64,000 nucleotides of DNA from Parasponia andersonii. Lineage: Eukaryota; Streptophyta; Magnoliopsida; Rosales; Cannabaceae. Below the pieces are notes generated by a model. The model worked only from the letters and a program-made list of their open reading frames with translations. It did no database searches and was not told the origin of the DNA. Below are positions 10,025 through 21,063 of this stretch, one piece after another. Within the stretch, counting starts at the first letter, position 1; the number at the start of each line of letters is the position of its first letter. Where the stretch lies: the NCBI GenBank assembly GCA_002914805.1, contig JXTB01000120.1:516163-580162 (forward strand), given 5' to 3'. A program made the translations under genes and the position numbers.

Positions 10025-13000
10025 TTGACTTATTCTAGAAGCTTGTTTAGTAGAAGATGATTTATTTGATATATCTTCCTGGACAGTTGATTCAGGAGCC
10101 ACTAATCATATTTATTCTTCTTTTCAGATGCTTAGTTCTTCAAAAGAGCTTACTGACGGGGAATTCACGACGAGAGTGGGTAATAGAGCCAAAGTTTCAG
10201 TAAAAGCAGTGGGTGTCGTTCGTCTTCATTTTTGGAATAAATTTTAGTTATTGAAAAATGTTTATTTTATTCCTCGTTTTCATAGGAATTTTAATTCTAT
10301 TTCAAGACTATTTGAACAAATATTTGGTGTTTCTTTTCTTAATAACGAGATTATTATTTCTAGAAATGGTTTAAATATTTTTTTTCTACAAAAATAGAGA
10401 ATAGACTTTATACGTTAAAGCCGGATGAATAATCACTACTTGATATTGAAATATTTATAGTAGAATATCTCAAACTTAAAAAGCAAAAAGTTTCTCATAA
10501 CGGCGATACATATCTTTGACACCTTAGGTTAGGGCATATTAATCTAGATAGGATAAACAGACTTGTAAAGAATAGTCTTTTAAGAGAGCTAAAAGTTGGC
10601 ACTCTACTAGTTTGTAAATCTTGCCTAGAAGGGAAAATAACTAAGAGACCTTTCTCAGCAAAAAGTGAAAAGGCCCAAGAACCGCTTGAGCTTATATATA
10701 GCGATGTATATGGTCCATTAAATATACAAGCAAGAGGCGGTTATGAATACTTGTCATATTTATTGACGATTATTCACGATATACATACGTGTACCTAATA
10801 CAAAGAAAATCTGAAACCTTTAAAAAGTTCAAAGAATTCACAATAGAAGCTGAAAAGCAATTAGGTAAGTCATTAAAAACTCTTCGATCAGATCGAGGAG
10901 GTGACTATCTTGATAATGAATTTAATGATCACTTGCTAGAGAATGATATCCCATCCCAACTGATAACACTTGGAATATCACAACATAATAATGTTGCAGA
11001 TAGGAGAAACCAAACGTTGCTTGATATGGTTAGATTAATGATGAGCTATTCTTCCTTAGTACTCTCATTTTGGGGTTATGCATTATAAACTGCTATTTAT
11101 ATTTTGAATGTACTACCTTCCAAGTCTATCCAAAAGACAATTTTAGAGTTGTGAAATAGGCTAAACCTAGTTTACATCATATTCGTATATAGGGGTGCCC
11201 AGAACATGTACTAAAAAGAAAGATTGGGAAAATAGAACAACATAAAGAGGTTTGTTTATTTTAGGTTATCCAAAAGGCACAAAAGGAGGTTTGTTTTATT
11301 GTACTTAAGAGAAAAAGGTATTTGTATTGACAAATACTACTTTTCTTGAAAATGACTATATGATAGATTTTAAACCTCGAAGTAAAGTTGTATTAGAGAA
11401 ATTATTTTCTGATCAGGTCAAACCACAACTAACAATAGTTGTTGAACGATAAAATTATGAGACCAATATTCCAAATTAGAATACCTTTACAAATCAATGT
11501 AGTAGGAGGGTTATTAGACCACCTGCTTGCTATAGGGAAGTTGGAGAAGCATATGTTATTGTTTCCGATGGTAGCCAAGATGATCCATTGACATACAAGT
11601 ATGCAATGGAAGATTTTGATAAGAAAAAATGGTAAGAGGCTATGAACCAAGAAATGAAATCCATGTATTCTAATTCTGTCCAGGAACTTATAGATCCACC
11701 TGAAGATGTCAGGCCCATTGGGTGTAAATAGATCTATAAAAGAAAAAGAGGTGTAGATAAAAAATTTGAAACATTCAAGGCTAGGTTAATGGCAAAAGGC
11801 TATACCCAAAAAGACAGAGTTGATTATGAAGAGACTTTCTCGCCAGTAGTCATGCTTAAATCCATATGTATCCTTTAATTCATTGCTACATGTTTAGAAC
11901 GTGAAATATGGAAAATGGATATCAAGACAATGTTTTTGAATAGTTATCTTGAAGAAAGCATCTATATGGTGCAACCAAAAGGTTTTGTAGCTAAAGGCCA
12001 AGAGCAGAAAGTCAGCAAGCTACTTAGGTCCATTTATAGACTTAATTATTCTTCAAGATCATAGAATCTAAGATTTGATGAGACGATTAAATCTTATAGT
12101 TTCAACCAAAATGTTGATGAACCTTGTGTATATGAGTGCATCAAAGACAAGGAAGTGGTCTTCCTAATTCTTTATATAGATGATATTTTACTCATTGAGA
12201 ATGATGTGAAAATATTATCTAATATAAAGAAGTGGCTAGCCGAGTGATTTCAAATGAAAGATTTAGAAGAAGCAAATTATGTACTTGAGATCTAGATTAT
12301 TCGAGATCATAAGAACAGATTTTTGGAGCTATCTTAAGCATATTATATTGATAAGGTGCTTATTCATTTTTCGATGCAAAACTCCAAGAAAGAATAGTTA
12401 CCTTCTCGACATGGAGTTATCTTTTCCAAAGAGCAATGTCCCAAGACACCTCAAAAGGGAAAGAATATGAGATGAGTTCCTTATGCATCTGCAGTTGGCA
12501 GCCTTATATATACCATGTTGTGTAGTAGGCCTGACATATACTACCCAGTAGAGATCATCAGTCGTTTTCAATCAAATCCAGGATTAGATCACTGAATAGG
12601 AGTAAAATATATTCTCAAGTATCTTAGGAGAACGAGAAATTGTATGCTAGTTTATTCAAGTTAGGACTTGATTTCTACTGGTTATACTGATTCTGATTTT
12701 TAATCAGACAAAGATGCTCGAAAGTCAACATCTGGGTCAGTGTTTACTCTTGGTGGTAGAGCCGTTGTCTAGAGATTCTACTATGGAAGCAGAATACATA
12801 GCAGCTTATGAAGCCAAAAAGGCAAGTTAGCTCAGAAAGTTCTTTATTGATTTAGAAGTTGTTCCAAATATAAATAAGTCACTGACTTTATACTATGACA
12901 ACAGTGGAGTGGTGACGAGTTCAAAAGAATCAAGAAGTTATAAGAGAGGAAGTATCATCTGATTAGAGAGATAATACATCGAGAGGACGTGGTCATTATG

Positions 13001-13153
13001 AAGATATACATCAAGAGGGCGTGGTCATTATGAAGATAGCATCTGAAAACAACATTGCTGATCCTTTTACAAAAAAGCTTGCAGCGAAGACTTTTGAAAG
13101 TTACTTAGAGAGTTTAGGATTGAGAGACATGTCTCACCTGCTTAAGGGCAAGT
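10025..13153 (+). pseudogene. Copia-1 pol (protease, integrase, RT, RNase H), decayed
   Basis: Recognisable pieces in order: protease DSGATNH (active Asp codon at 10089); GAG-pre-integrase HLRLGHINLDR with CKSCLEGK (about 10520-10640); integrase core with YSDVYGPL, then at 10789-11088 TLRSDRGGDY and NVADRRNQTLLDM; RT with YIDDILLI (YIDD at 12173-12184); RNase H with KSTSGSVFTLGG and STMEAEYIA (about 12725-12800). There are many stops and several frame changes. The third catalytic acid of the integrase, normally Glu in AERRN, is Asp here. A 32-base tandem duplication (12976-13039) further disrupts the RNase H end. Confidence 0.88.
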
Positions 13154-13160
13154 GAGAGAT
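13150..13160 (+). other. Copia-1 polypurine tract
   Basis: AAGTGAGAGAT directly before the 3' LTR start TGTTAAGG at 13161, the usual position of the plus-strand primer. Confidence 0.65.
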
Positions 13161-14721
13161 TGTTAAGGTTTATGCCCTAAAAGTATATATATTTTGGATA
13201 TTTGTTGAATTAATAAAATGACATTTTTTGATTTGAATTTGTGCATAATTTGTATGTCTTTAAATATCAGAAAATATCTAGTTTATTTATATGACCACAA
13301 ATTTGGTATATTATGATTATATACATGAGGATTAAATTTATGAATAATAAATTAAATATAGTCCGTAATAATTAATTAAAGTTTGAGATTTTTAAGTAAA
13401 TATTATTAGTATGATCCACTAACATTGAGAATATAATAGTTTTATCTGGACTATTGATGTGTTGACATCACAATAAAAGTAATTTATATAATTTGATTAT
13501 AAAGGATTAGACCAGACATGATGTAAATCTCACATAAATTTCATTAACTGTTGAGAGTTCAAATAATGTCACTAGATTATCATATGTAGATCAATCTTAA
13601 TCTTAAGTAGTTATAGATTCCTATTTATAATATTATGTTTTTTAACATACTTGTTAAAAGTTTATTTTTTAAATAGATCAAAATACTTGTATGTAGGGAG
13701 TATGATGAGATAAGTAGCTAGGAATATAGCTTACAGATATGAAATCTATTCATTCTATTAGGAAGCTAGAAAGATAATTCCCTTATATATTGATTCAGGA
13801 CTTGAATAGTTTGAGTACTCAAGTCATAATAGATTTATAAATTAATTATTCATTGAAGAATCAATGGTATATAAAGATAACGATGTAATTGGAAATGTAA
13901 ACAGAATATAACCTAGCTCCAATTATGAATTGTCTATAGAAGATTGAACTACATATAATAATTAAACTGATGGACTGTTTGTTGTTTTCTGAGTGAATTA
14001 ATTCTATAATTTCACGAGTGTAATTTCGAATTTTTAGTGGAGTAATACTGGAATTATTAAATTAGACAGATTAATTAAAGAGTTTAATTAATTATCATAA
14101 TTTATTGGAGCTTAAATTATAGGTCCATAGGTTCCCAATTCCATCTCTTACAAATACTATACTAGATATTATATTATTTCTGTTACTGCACACTTTGTCT
14201 AGATAAATAGTTTATCTATTTGTAATTAATAATTATTATTNATATATTAATTTGATTAATATATTATTTTATTAAATAGTTTAATAAATAAAAATATTTA
14301 TGTATATATATATATATAAGGTGAAACCCTTGGAGAATATATTACGTATTATTTTCTATAGAGCCTCTATAACATAGAGAGGAAAACAAGAGAGTCTTCT
14401 TATTCTCTATGGAACAAACTCTTGCAATCTCATGTATTGAGAATATTGCAAGGGCCTAAAGTGTGAGTTTTAAGACATTATACGCAACACGAACACGTTC
14501 ATCCTATTGTATTTGAGGCTTGAATTAGAATATCATAGCTTAGAAGATAGAAAAGGTAAAATCTACTAATAGGCTACAAAAAGTATTAGATCTATTCTAT
14601 TTGTATGTTTCTATTTGGTATGAATTAATACTATGTACTCATATAGTTAATTATTTTTCAAAAAATTTTGAATGTTCTTAGGCCAATCTTCTGCTGTAAA
14701 AATTGTTTTTAAAACCTAATA
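13161..14721 (+). repeat. Copia-1 3' LTR
   Basis: Starts TGTTAAGG and ends at 14721 just before the TTTAC duplication. One N at 14241 replaces a segment of about 250 bases present in the 5' LTR, so this copy is probably mis-assembled or gapped there. Confidence 0.9.
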
Positions 14722-14912
14722 TTTACTATCTAAGAACAATGACATCCTTTATTTCTCTTCTGAGACTTCATTATTTATCTCCAACCCTCATTTTTTTCCT
14801 TCTAAAAGCTCTTCCATGGATCCAAGCATATATAAGATTTATTCTATCAAAGTCCATTTGAAACCTTCCCTTTATGATATATTATTACCTTGTAATTCCC
14901 TCTTTACTAATT
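14722..14912. other. Host DNA between Copia-1 and CACTA-1
   Basis: Begins with the second TTTAC duplication of Copia-1 and ends with the ATT duplication of CACTA-1 (14910-14912). An ATG at 14816 opens a frame that would stay open across the CACTA-1 site for about 45 codons if the element were absent; in DNA this AT-rich that is weak evidence for a gene. Confidence 0.5.
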
Positions 14913-14938
14913 CACTACAACAAATAAGTAATAGAGCG
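14913..14938 (+). repeat. CACTA-1 left terminal inverted repeat
   Basis: CACTACAACAAATAAGTAAT and six further bases, matched in inverted orientation at 36895-36920 with one insertion and one deletion. Confidence 0.88.
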
Positions 14939-15634
14939 AAAACACAAAAAGCGGTGACTAGCAAGGACGCATAAAGCATAGTCGCCGCTTTAGCTCGAAC
15001 CAAAAGCAGCGACAAATATGGTAATAGCGGTGACTACTAAAAGTCAGCTCTTTAAATATTGCACTGTTAATACATGCCAGTAATTGCCACTTGTCGTCGT
15101 TTTAGATTAAGTACGCCAAGTGGTAAAGCATATCAACTTATTATATAGGCATGCTTTTAATTGATCAATATCATCGAACTGAATCGCAATCTCCTGTCAA
15201 ATAATTATATGTGTCAATTTGTGTATAATTATTGGAATTTTGAAAATTAATTTATATAGAAGTTAAAAATAGATTGAAAAATATTAGCTCATACTTCTTT
15301 TTCAGAAGTTTAAACTATGTGTCAAAATCCTAATGGTGGGATACTATTGTGTATAGAAATATTTTATAATATATCTTGATTCCATGGACATACCCTTAAT
15401 ATAAATGAAATTTAGTAGATAAAAGGGAAAAAAAACAATAATAATATGATATTAGTACTTTTAAAAAGATTACTTTTTAATTGTTGTATTAATTTACAGA
15501 TAAATAATTTGATATTATATTACTTTTTAATTCGATTAAATAATAAATAATAAAATATTTTTAAATTCTAAAGTAGTGACAATAGTACATTACATATACT
15601 GTATTGTGTAAACTAATCGAATTAAAAAGTATAT

Positions 15635-15915
15635 CACTGCTCTAGCTTTTTAATTCGAATAAAATTTTTAAGTGAAAAAATAATCATAAATAATAAATAA
15701 TAAAATAGTTAAACTTTAGGCACCGCTTTAGCTTTTTAAGTCGAATACAATTTTTAAATAAAAAAGTAATTATAAATAATAAAATATTTTTAAACTCAAA
15801 AGTGGCGACTATTGTCTCTACTTTAGCTTTTTAATTCAAATAAAAATTTTAAATAAAAAAATAATTATAAATAAAAAATAATAAAATATTCTTAAACTCT
15901 AAAGCGGCAACTTTT
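15635..15915 (+). repeat. Three tandem units of 86-95 bases in CACTA-1 subterminal region
   Basis: Units start near 15636, 15722 and 15817 with a C-G-CTTTAGCTTTTTAA-type opening (TAGCTTTTTAATTCGAA in the first), continue through an A/T tract and close with AAACT-C-AAAGYGGCGAC-like words. The closing words are the CACTA-1 subterminal motif, so these are probably amplified transposase binding sites. Confidence 0.65.
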
Positions 15916-16082
15916 AGACATTTTATGAAAATTTTGGCGGTCTACTTGACTATCAAAAATATGTTTTCGAAGGGAAAAAAAATCTAAAGCGGAGGCATGT
16001 TATTTAAAGCGTTTAAAGGTTAAAATTTTCAAATATGCAGCACTGTTTCATCTTCTCATTTCGTTTTTTTTCCTTAACTTCC

Positions 16083-16126
16083 ACTCACTCTCTCTCTCTC
16101 TCTCTCACTCACTCACTCACTCACTT
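16083..16126 (+). repeat. CT and CACT microsatellite
   Basis: A CT run followed by about five CACT repeats, in a pyrimidine-rich stretch (16030-16260) that sits where a CACTA leader exon would lie. The frame open across it (16035-16250) is Ser/Leu/Pro-rich low-complexity sequence and I do not regard it as a gene. Confidence 0.7.
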
Positions 16127-17049
16127 AGTTTCTCTCACTCATTACTCTCTCTCTCCCCTCTGCCGCCCACCCTCTCCTTTTCCTCCACTGGCCACCACCT
16201 CATCTTCCTCCGTCACTTGTGTCGTCTTCCTCCGCCATTGTCTCCTCTAGCTCCACCTCTCAATGGTGACTTTTTATTATATATTTATTATTTATTATTT
16301 ATTTAATTAGTTTTTAGTTGAAAATTTAATTTTTATTTATTTGTTTGTATTTTATGTTGTATATTATATTTGGATAATTTGTATTCGGTTTAGAGGTGAG
16401 TATATTTATTTTTGTTAACTTTTGATGAATTTTGTAATTTTTGATATATTGGTGAAATAGCGAATATATTAGAAATTTATGTTTTGTTAGATATTTGTGA
16501 TTTGATGAATGTGGAATATTAGATTTTGATGTTTGTGAAGTTTTTGTGAATTTTAGTTTTTTGTTTAGGATTATGGAGTAAGATATTTTGTTATTTAGTG
16601 GAAAATATGTGGTACATTTTGGTATGTGCAAAATTTTAATATGTGACATATTGTATAAAATTAATTTTTCAATTGTGTGGAATAATATGGAAATTTGATT
16701 ATGGATAATTTTTGGATGAAAATTTAAATTCAAAAAGTTTGTGATATTAGGAGTAAAAGTTTGCAAAAATTAGAATAAGTAGAAAAATTTTCATATTGAT
16801 AGTTTGTGAAATTAAGATTGAAAAAGTTATATTTATAATTATGATTATTTTAGTTAAACTTTTTATGATAAATTTATTGTATATGTTTATATTTATTCTT
16901 AATTATGTTTAAAGTATTTAAGTAAGTTAGTTTTAATATTGAGTAAATACATAATAATTTTAATTGTAAAAATAATGCCTATAGAAATTGTTATTATATT
17001 TATAAAAATAAAGTATTATTAATTAGTTAACAAATTAATAATGAAAAAA

Positions 17050-17450
17050 TTACCCAAAATGCCCCTGTAGATATAAAAATTTCACTACAACTAATAAAAT
17101 ATCCAAATTACCCGTATATGTAATTAAATACCCAAAATTACCACTTTAATTAAAAAAATACTCATAACACACCTATAGTTATTAAAATACCGTTACAACT
17201 AATAAAATACCTAAATCACCCGTGCATGTAAAAAAATTCCAAAAATATCCCTAGAAGTAATAAAATACTCAGAATACCCAACGACTAATCAAATTCTAAA
17301 AATATTGCTACATTGACAATAATATCGAAAATACCTCATTAATTATAAAAAATATCCAAAATATAATTATACCTAAAATACTCTTACAAGTAATTAATTA
17401 CTAAAAGTAACATAATTTCACAATAATACCCAAAAATACATATTTAATTT
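17050..17450 (+). repeat. Degenerate tandem repeat, unit about 28-30 bases
   Basis: About a dozen diverged units near the pattern ACCCAAAATACCCCTA followed by an AAGTAATAAAAT-like tail. Unit length wobbles by a few bases. It lies between the CACTA-1 leader and its transposase exons, probably within an intron. Confidence 0.65.
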
Positions 17451-17499
17451 CAATATTCCTCTACATTTTTTAATTATAATATATTTGTCACTATTATAC

Positions 17500-18110
17500 A
17501 TGTACATAGTTATGGCTACTATTGAGCTTACTTATCATAGTGGTGGTTGAGGTGCCGACCCTCCACAACGTTCTACTGGAGTCCCTTAGCGGTGCGAGTT
17601 AGGTATTATTTGTTACGTATCTAATTTTTTATTTTTTCATTATTTTGGATATGTGGACGCTACTTATTAATATGCTTATTTATTTTGTAGGACTAATTAG
17701 GAGGAATGTAAGATCGAAGAGTAGCTTATTGAACCTATGTCAGCTGTTTGAGTAAAAGAGGAGGAACCCCCTTCCTATCAAATTCGTATAGAATTCGACA
17801 AGGCATAAGGCACTTGGCGCCAAATTGACGATTGTCAAAAATCTTTTCCACATTTGATTAGCGTGCTTGTCTGATAGAATGTGGATCTTCGGTACAAAAA
17901 TTGGAAGTCGGTTCTAGCTGTGCAGAAAGGGAAGATCATTCCTGTTGTTGAAGTAATAAATAAGTTATATTTATTAAATGTTATGAATTTTGTATTTACT
18001 TTTAACATAATGATAATTTTTGTAATTATAGGAATTTTTCGAATACAAAAATCTTGACGAAGATAGTGACTATTTTACCAATGTTAGGGATGATATCCTT
18101 AGGACCGCAG
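17500..18110 (+). pseudogene. CACTA-1 Ptta/En/Spm-type transposase, 5' part
   Basis: Translated pieces between about 17700 and 18110 include PPSYQIRIEF, GTWRQIDDC, YKNWKSVLAVQKGK and, after an intron-like gap (about 17955-18030), EFFEYKNLDEDSDYF. The pattern resembles the N-terminal half of plant transposases of the Ptta/En/Spm family (Transposase_24), particularly the RYKNWKS word. Stops are present (for example near 17805 and 17877). The frame is broken off at 18110, where Copia-2 has inserted, and resumes at 35183 with DIYSILKNEH. Confidence 0.65.
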
Positions 18111-19903
18111 TGTTGGAATTTTTGCCCAAAAAAGCAGATTTCCAATTTTACCCTTTTAAGAATAAACAACTTTCTCTTATATGTAATTATGATATTTGTT
18201 AGATTAAACTATCTTAGTTGAATAGTTTATTCATCTGAAAAAGATTCCATGACTTTATAAGTGTATAAAGAAACAATCACGATTAAGTGTTAATAATAGG
18301 GAGACTTGTTTCTTTATCTAAGTCTAAATAAAGAAGTTTACAATCTGTACATAAAGATGGAATACTTTATTTACTATAGGTTGTTGTGTTTGTCTTTCTC
18401 AACGGGAATGATGTGTCTCAAATCATTGAAGTATCTGACTTCTTATAGGAACACTAATATAACATACACAAGTTATGTGCATTAAACTGGACTAGGTAAT
18501 ATAAAGAATTGGAATGCCGTAACTCAATTCTTATATTATCACAAACTAGCTCTTAGCATATGGATCTTAATCCTTGATGTTTGACTGGACTTATTTTCAT
18601 GGGTTATAGCTTTTTGATTTGTTAAAAGGCTAACCTCAATGAAATTAGAGGTGAACTCTGGCATATTGGAGATTATTACTTATGAATTGGTAGGAACACC
18701 AAATAGTTAAGGACACTGTACATTAAAGCCACTTTAGATTCTTCCAAAATTCATGGAATAATTAAATCTAAGATCTTCGTATTCACTTTGTGAATTGGTT
18801 AATAATTTTGTCTAAATAACCATTGAGAACAAAATTATTCCTTGATAGAAAGATGATAACTTAAAGATAAATAGGTATTAGAGGGGTATTACGGTAATTT
18901 CACCTATCCAACTACGGCATTGTATAGGGATTCTATATGTGGTATAGAATATGCTAGATGGATCGGTTAATCAAGGTTAGTTGATTAAATCTCTATAAAA
19001 GGCATGACATTTAATCTAAGAGTACAGTATTGGGCCTTTAGTGGAGTGTCCCCTTTATTAATAATATTTATATAAATACCATAATAAGAGTTATTATGTA
19101 TTTATCATGTTATTAGAGCATGGATTATTTGGATCCATCAGGTCCCTTGTCTAGCTCAATCAAGCTCATTAATCTGTTTGTGGTATTTGTGAAATTAGTT
19201 TCATGAAACAGTATAAAATAATAATTCTACACAGAAGTTGGTAATTTTATAAATAAGTTTCATGAGTTGGACATATTTATAAAAATAATACACCAAAATC
19301 CCAAATTGGATAATAAGCCCAATCCTAATTGGATTAGGGTTAGCAGTTTTGGGTTTAATGTATATAAGATATATGAGAGAAAATACTATATAGTAACTCT
19401 TAGAGAGTCACACACATAAGGCACAGGGAGAGAGGAGAATTCGGCCACCCTAGGCTAAGTAGGAGAGAAAAAGTTTCCTATCATCTCACAGTTCCATCTC
19501 ACATCCCAGTGTTCCATAGGATCAAGAAGGCGTTCTTGATCATTCTCCTACATAAGTTTCAACTTGGTGCCCACTCATCTCATCAATCAAAAGCAAGAGC
19601 ATAGATAAGAAGATCTAGAGTTGGAGGTTTGATCACCATCAACAAGGAGATTAAGGAGGAACAAGCTTTAAGAGGTAAACCCTAACCTCATCTCTAGAGA
19701 TTTTGTATCTAGATTTGATTTATATTGTACATAATCCTTTATATAATGAATGTGTGTTACATGGTTATGAAAAAATATTTTCATGTAAAAATTTAAAAAC
19801 CTAAATCCGCTAATTTTTCCGTTGCGTTTATGATATGATTATGTAATTTCCATATCTGCATGCATACATGATTTTCCTAAGTGTTAGGTCAATTTTTCCT
19901 ACA
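18111..19903 (+). repeat. Copia-2 5' LTR
   Basis: Starts TGTTGGAATTTTTGCCC, ends TTTTTCCTACA, and aligns nearly end to end with 33388-35182, with scattered substitutions and small indels. Confidence 0.92.
19360..19369 (+). promoter_or_regulatory. TATA box of Copia-2 LTR promoter
   Basis: GTATATAAGA preceded by GGGTTTAAT; conserved at about 34638-34650 in the 3' LTR (CATATATAAGAT). Confidence 0.5.
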
Positions 19904-19905
19904 AT

Positions 19906-19917
19906 TGGTATCAGAGC
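19906..19917 (+). other. Copia-2 primer-binding site
   Basis: TGGTATCAGAGC, perfect match to the consensus initiator-Met tRNA primer site, two bases after the LTR end. Confidence 0.88.
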
Positions 19918-20234
19918 ATAGGTTGATATGTATAACATAATATTGATCTAGAATTATATGATCTAGGTTATGTGATTGAGTTTGACTAATTTTTTTTTTG
20001 TTTATGATAGTTAAATAATTCATGGTGATGAATGGTATTTAATTACATCTACTATTGATTTTGCATGGTGAGAAAAATTGTGGATTGTGATTCTAGCAAA
20101 ATTAGGTGTGGGTGTTCTTGAATTTTATGAATGATAGATTCATGAACATGTTTCAAAGAGTTTGAAAATCTGAATTTTTTCCAAAATTTTTTGATATTTA
20201 TTTTTTTAATTTTTCACAATTAAAAAAAAAATTT

Positions 20235-20503
20235 ATGGCCAGCCCTAGCCCCGTGTGCGCGGCTCACCTATGCAGTCAGCCTGTGCACGGGTGCTGGGTG
20301 TTGACGTGGCCTGTGCGGTTGCTGCCTCGGGCGGCATGCATGCGCAGTACACCAGCGCGTAGCACACTTGCACACTGCCTGCACGGCTCGCGCTATACCC
20401 ACACGTCGCCCATGCGCGGCCAGCAAAGCATGGGCGCAACCCATGCTCGGCCAGCATGCCCTACGTTCGGCCACCGCACCTAGCGTACGCGCCTATGGTG
20501 CAG
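20235..20503 (+). repeat. GC-rich repetitive block abutting an assembly gap
   Basis: An abrupt change from AT-rich to strongly GC-rich sequence. Words such as CATGCGCGGCCAGCA (20411) and CATGCTCGGCCAGCA (20442) recur with a 31-base offset, and CGGCCA words continue to the gap. Frames are open on both strands because of composition; none resembles a known protein. It is probably a GC-rich tandem repeat in the Copia-2 leader that caused the gap. Confidence 0.6.
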
Positions 20504-21063
20504 NNNNNNNNNNNNNNNNNNNNNNNNNNNNNNNNNNNNNNNNNNNNNNNNNNNNNNNNNNNNNNNNNNNNNNNNNNNNNNNNNNNNNNNNNNNNNNNNN
20601 NNNNNNNNNNNNNNNNNNNNNNNNNNNNNNNNNNNNNNNNNNNNNNNNNNNNNNNNNNNNNNNNNNNNNNNNNNNNNNNNNNNNNNNNNNNNNNNNNNNN
20701 NNNNNNNNNNNNNNNNNNNNNNNNNNNNNNNNNNNNNNNNNNNNNNNNNNNNNNNNNNNNNNNNNNNNNNNNNNNNNNNNNNNNNNNNNNNNNNNNNNNN
20801 NNNNNNNNNNNNNNNNNNNNNNNNNNNNNNNNNNNNNNNNNNNNNNNNNNNNNNNNNNNNNNNNNNNNNNNNNNNNNNNNNNNNNNNNNNNNNNNNNNNN
20901 NNNNNNNNNNNNNNNNNNNNNNNNNNNNNNNNNNNNNNNNNNNNNNNNNNNNNNNNNNNNNNNNNNNNNNNNNNNNNNNNNNNNNNNNNNNNNNNNNNNN
21001 NNNNNNNNNNNNNNNNNNNNNNNNNNNNNNNNNNNNNNNNNNNNNNNNNNNNNNNNNNNNNNN
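20504..21063. other. Assembly gap (560 N)
   Basis: Run of N within Copia-2. Frames that run across it are artefacts. Confidence 0.99.

Larger units (their letters stand above)
5684..14721 (+). mobile_element. Copia-1: full-length, decayed Ty1/Copia retrotransposon
   Basis: Two long LTRs flank an interior with primer-binding site, gag, protease, integrase, reverse transcriptase and RNase H in the Copia order. A 5-base duplication TTTAC lies at 5679-5683 and 14722-14726, which fixes both ends even though the first LTR base has changed (CGTTAGG instead of TGTTAAGG) and the last dinucleotide of the 3' LTR is TA. The coding region has many stops and frameshifts, so the copy is dead. The LTRs differ visibly, so the insertion is not recent. 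Confidence 0.93.

Noticed and set aside
14816..14912. Small frame that would continue across the CACTA-1 insertion site for about 45 codons
   Set aside because: Length is within chance expectation in this AT-rich DNA, and no similarity is recognised. Noted because the continuity is exact.
16326..16766. 146-codon frame on the minus strand
   Set aside because: Asn/Ile/Lys-rich translation of T-rich DNA inside CACTA-1, with no recognisable motif.
19904..19920. tRNA-like sequence next to LTR ends
   Set aside because: It is the short primer-binding site complementary to the 3' end of initiator tRNA, not a tRNA gene.
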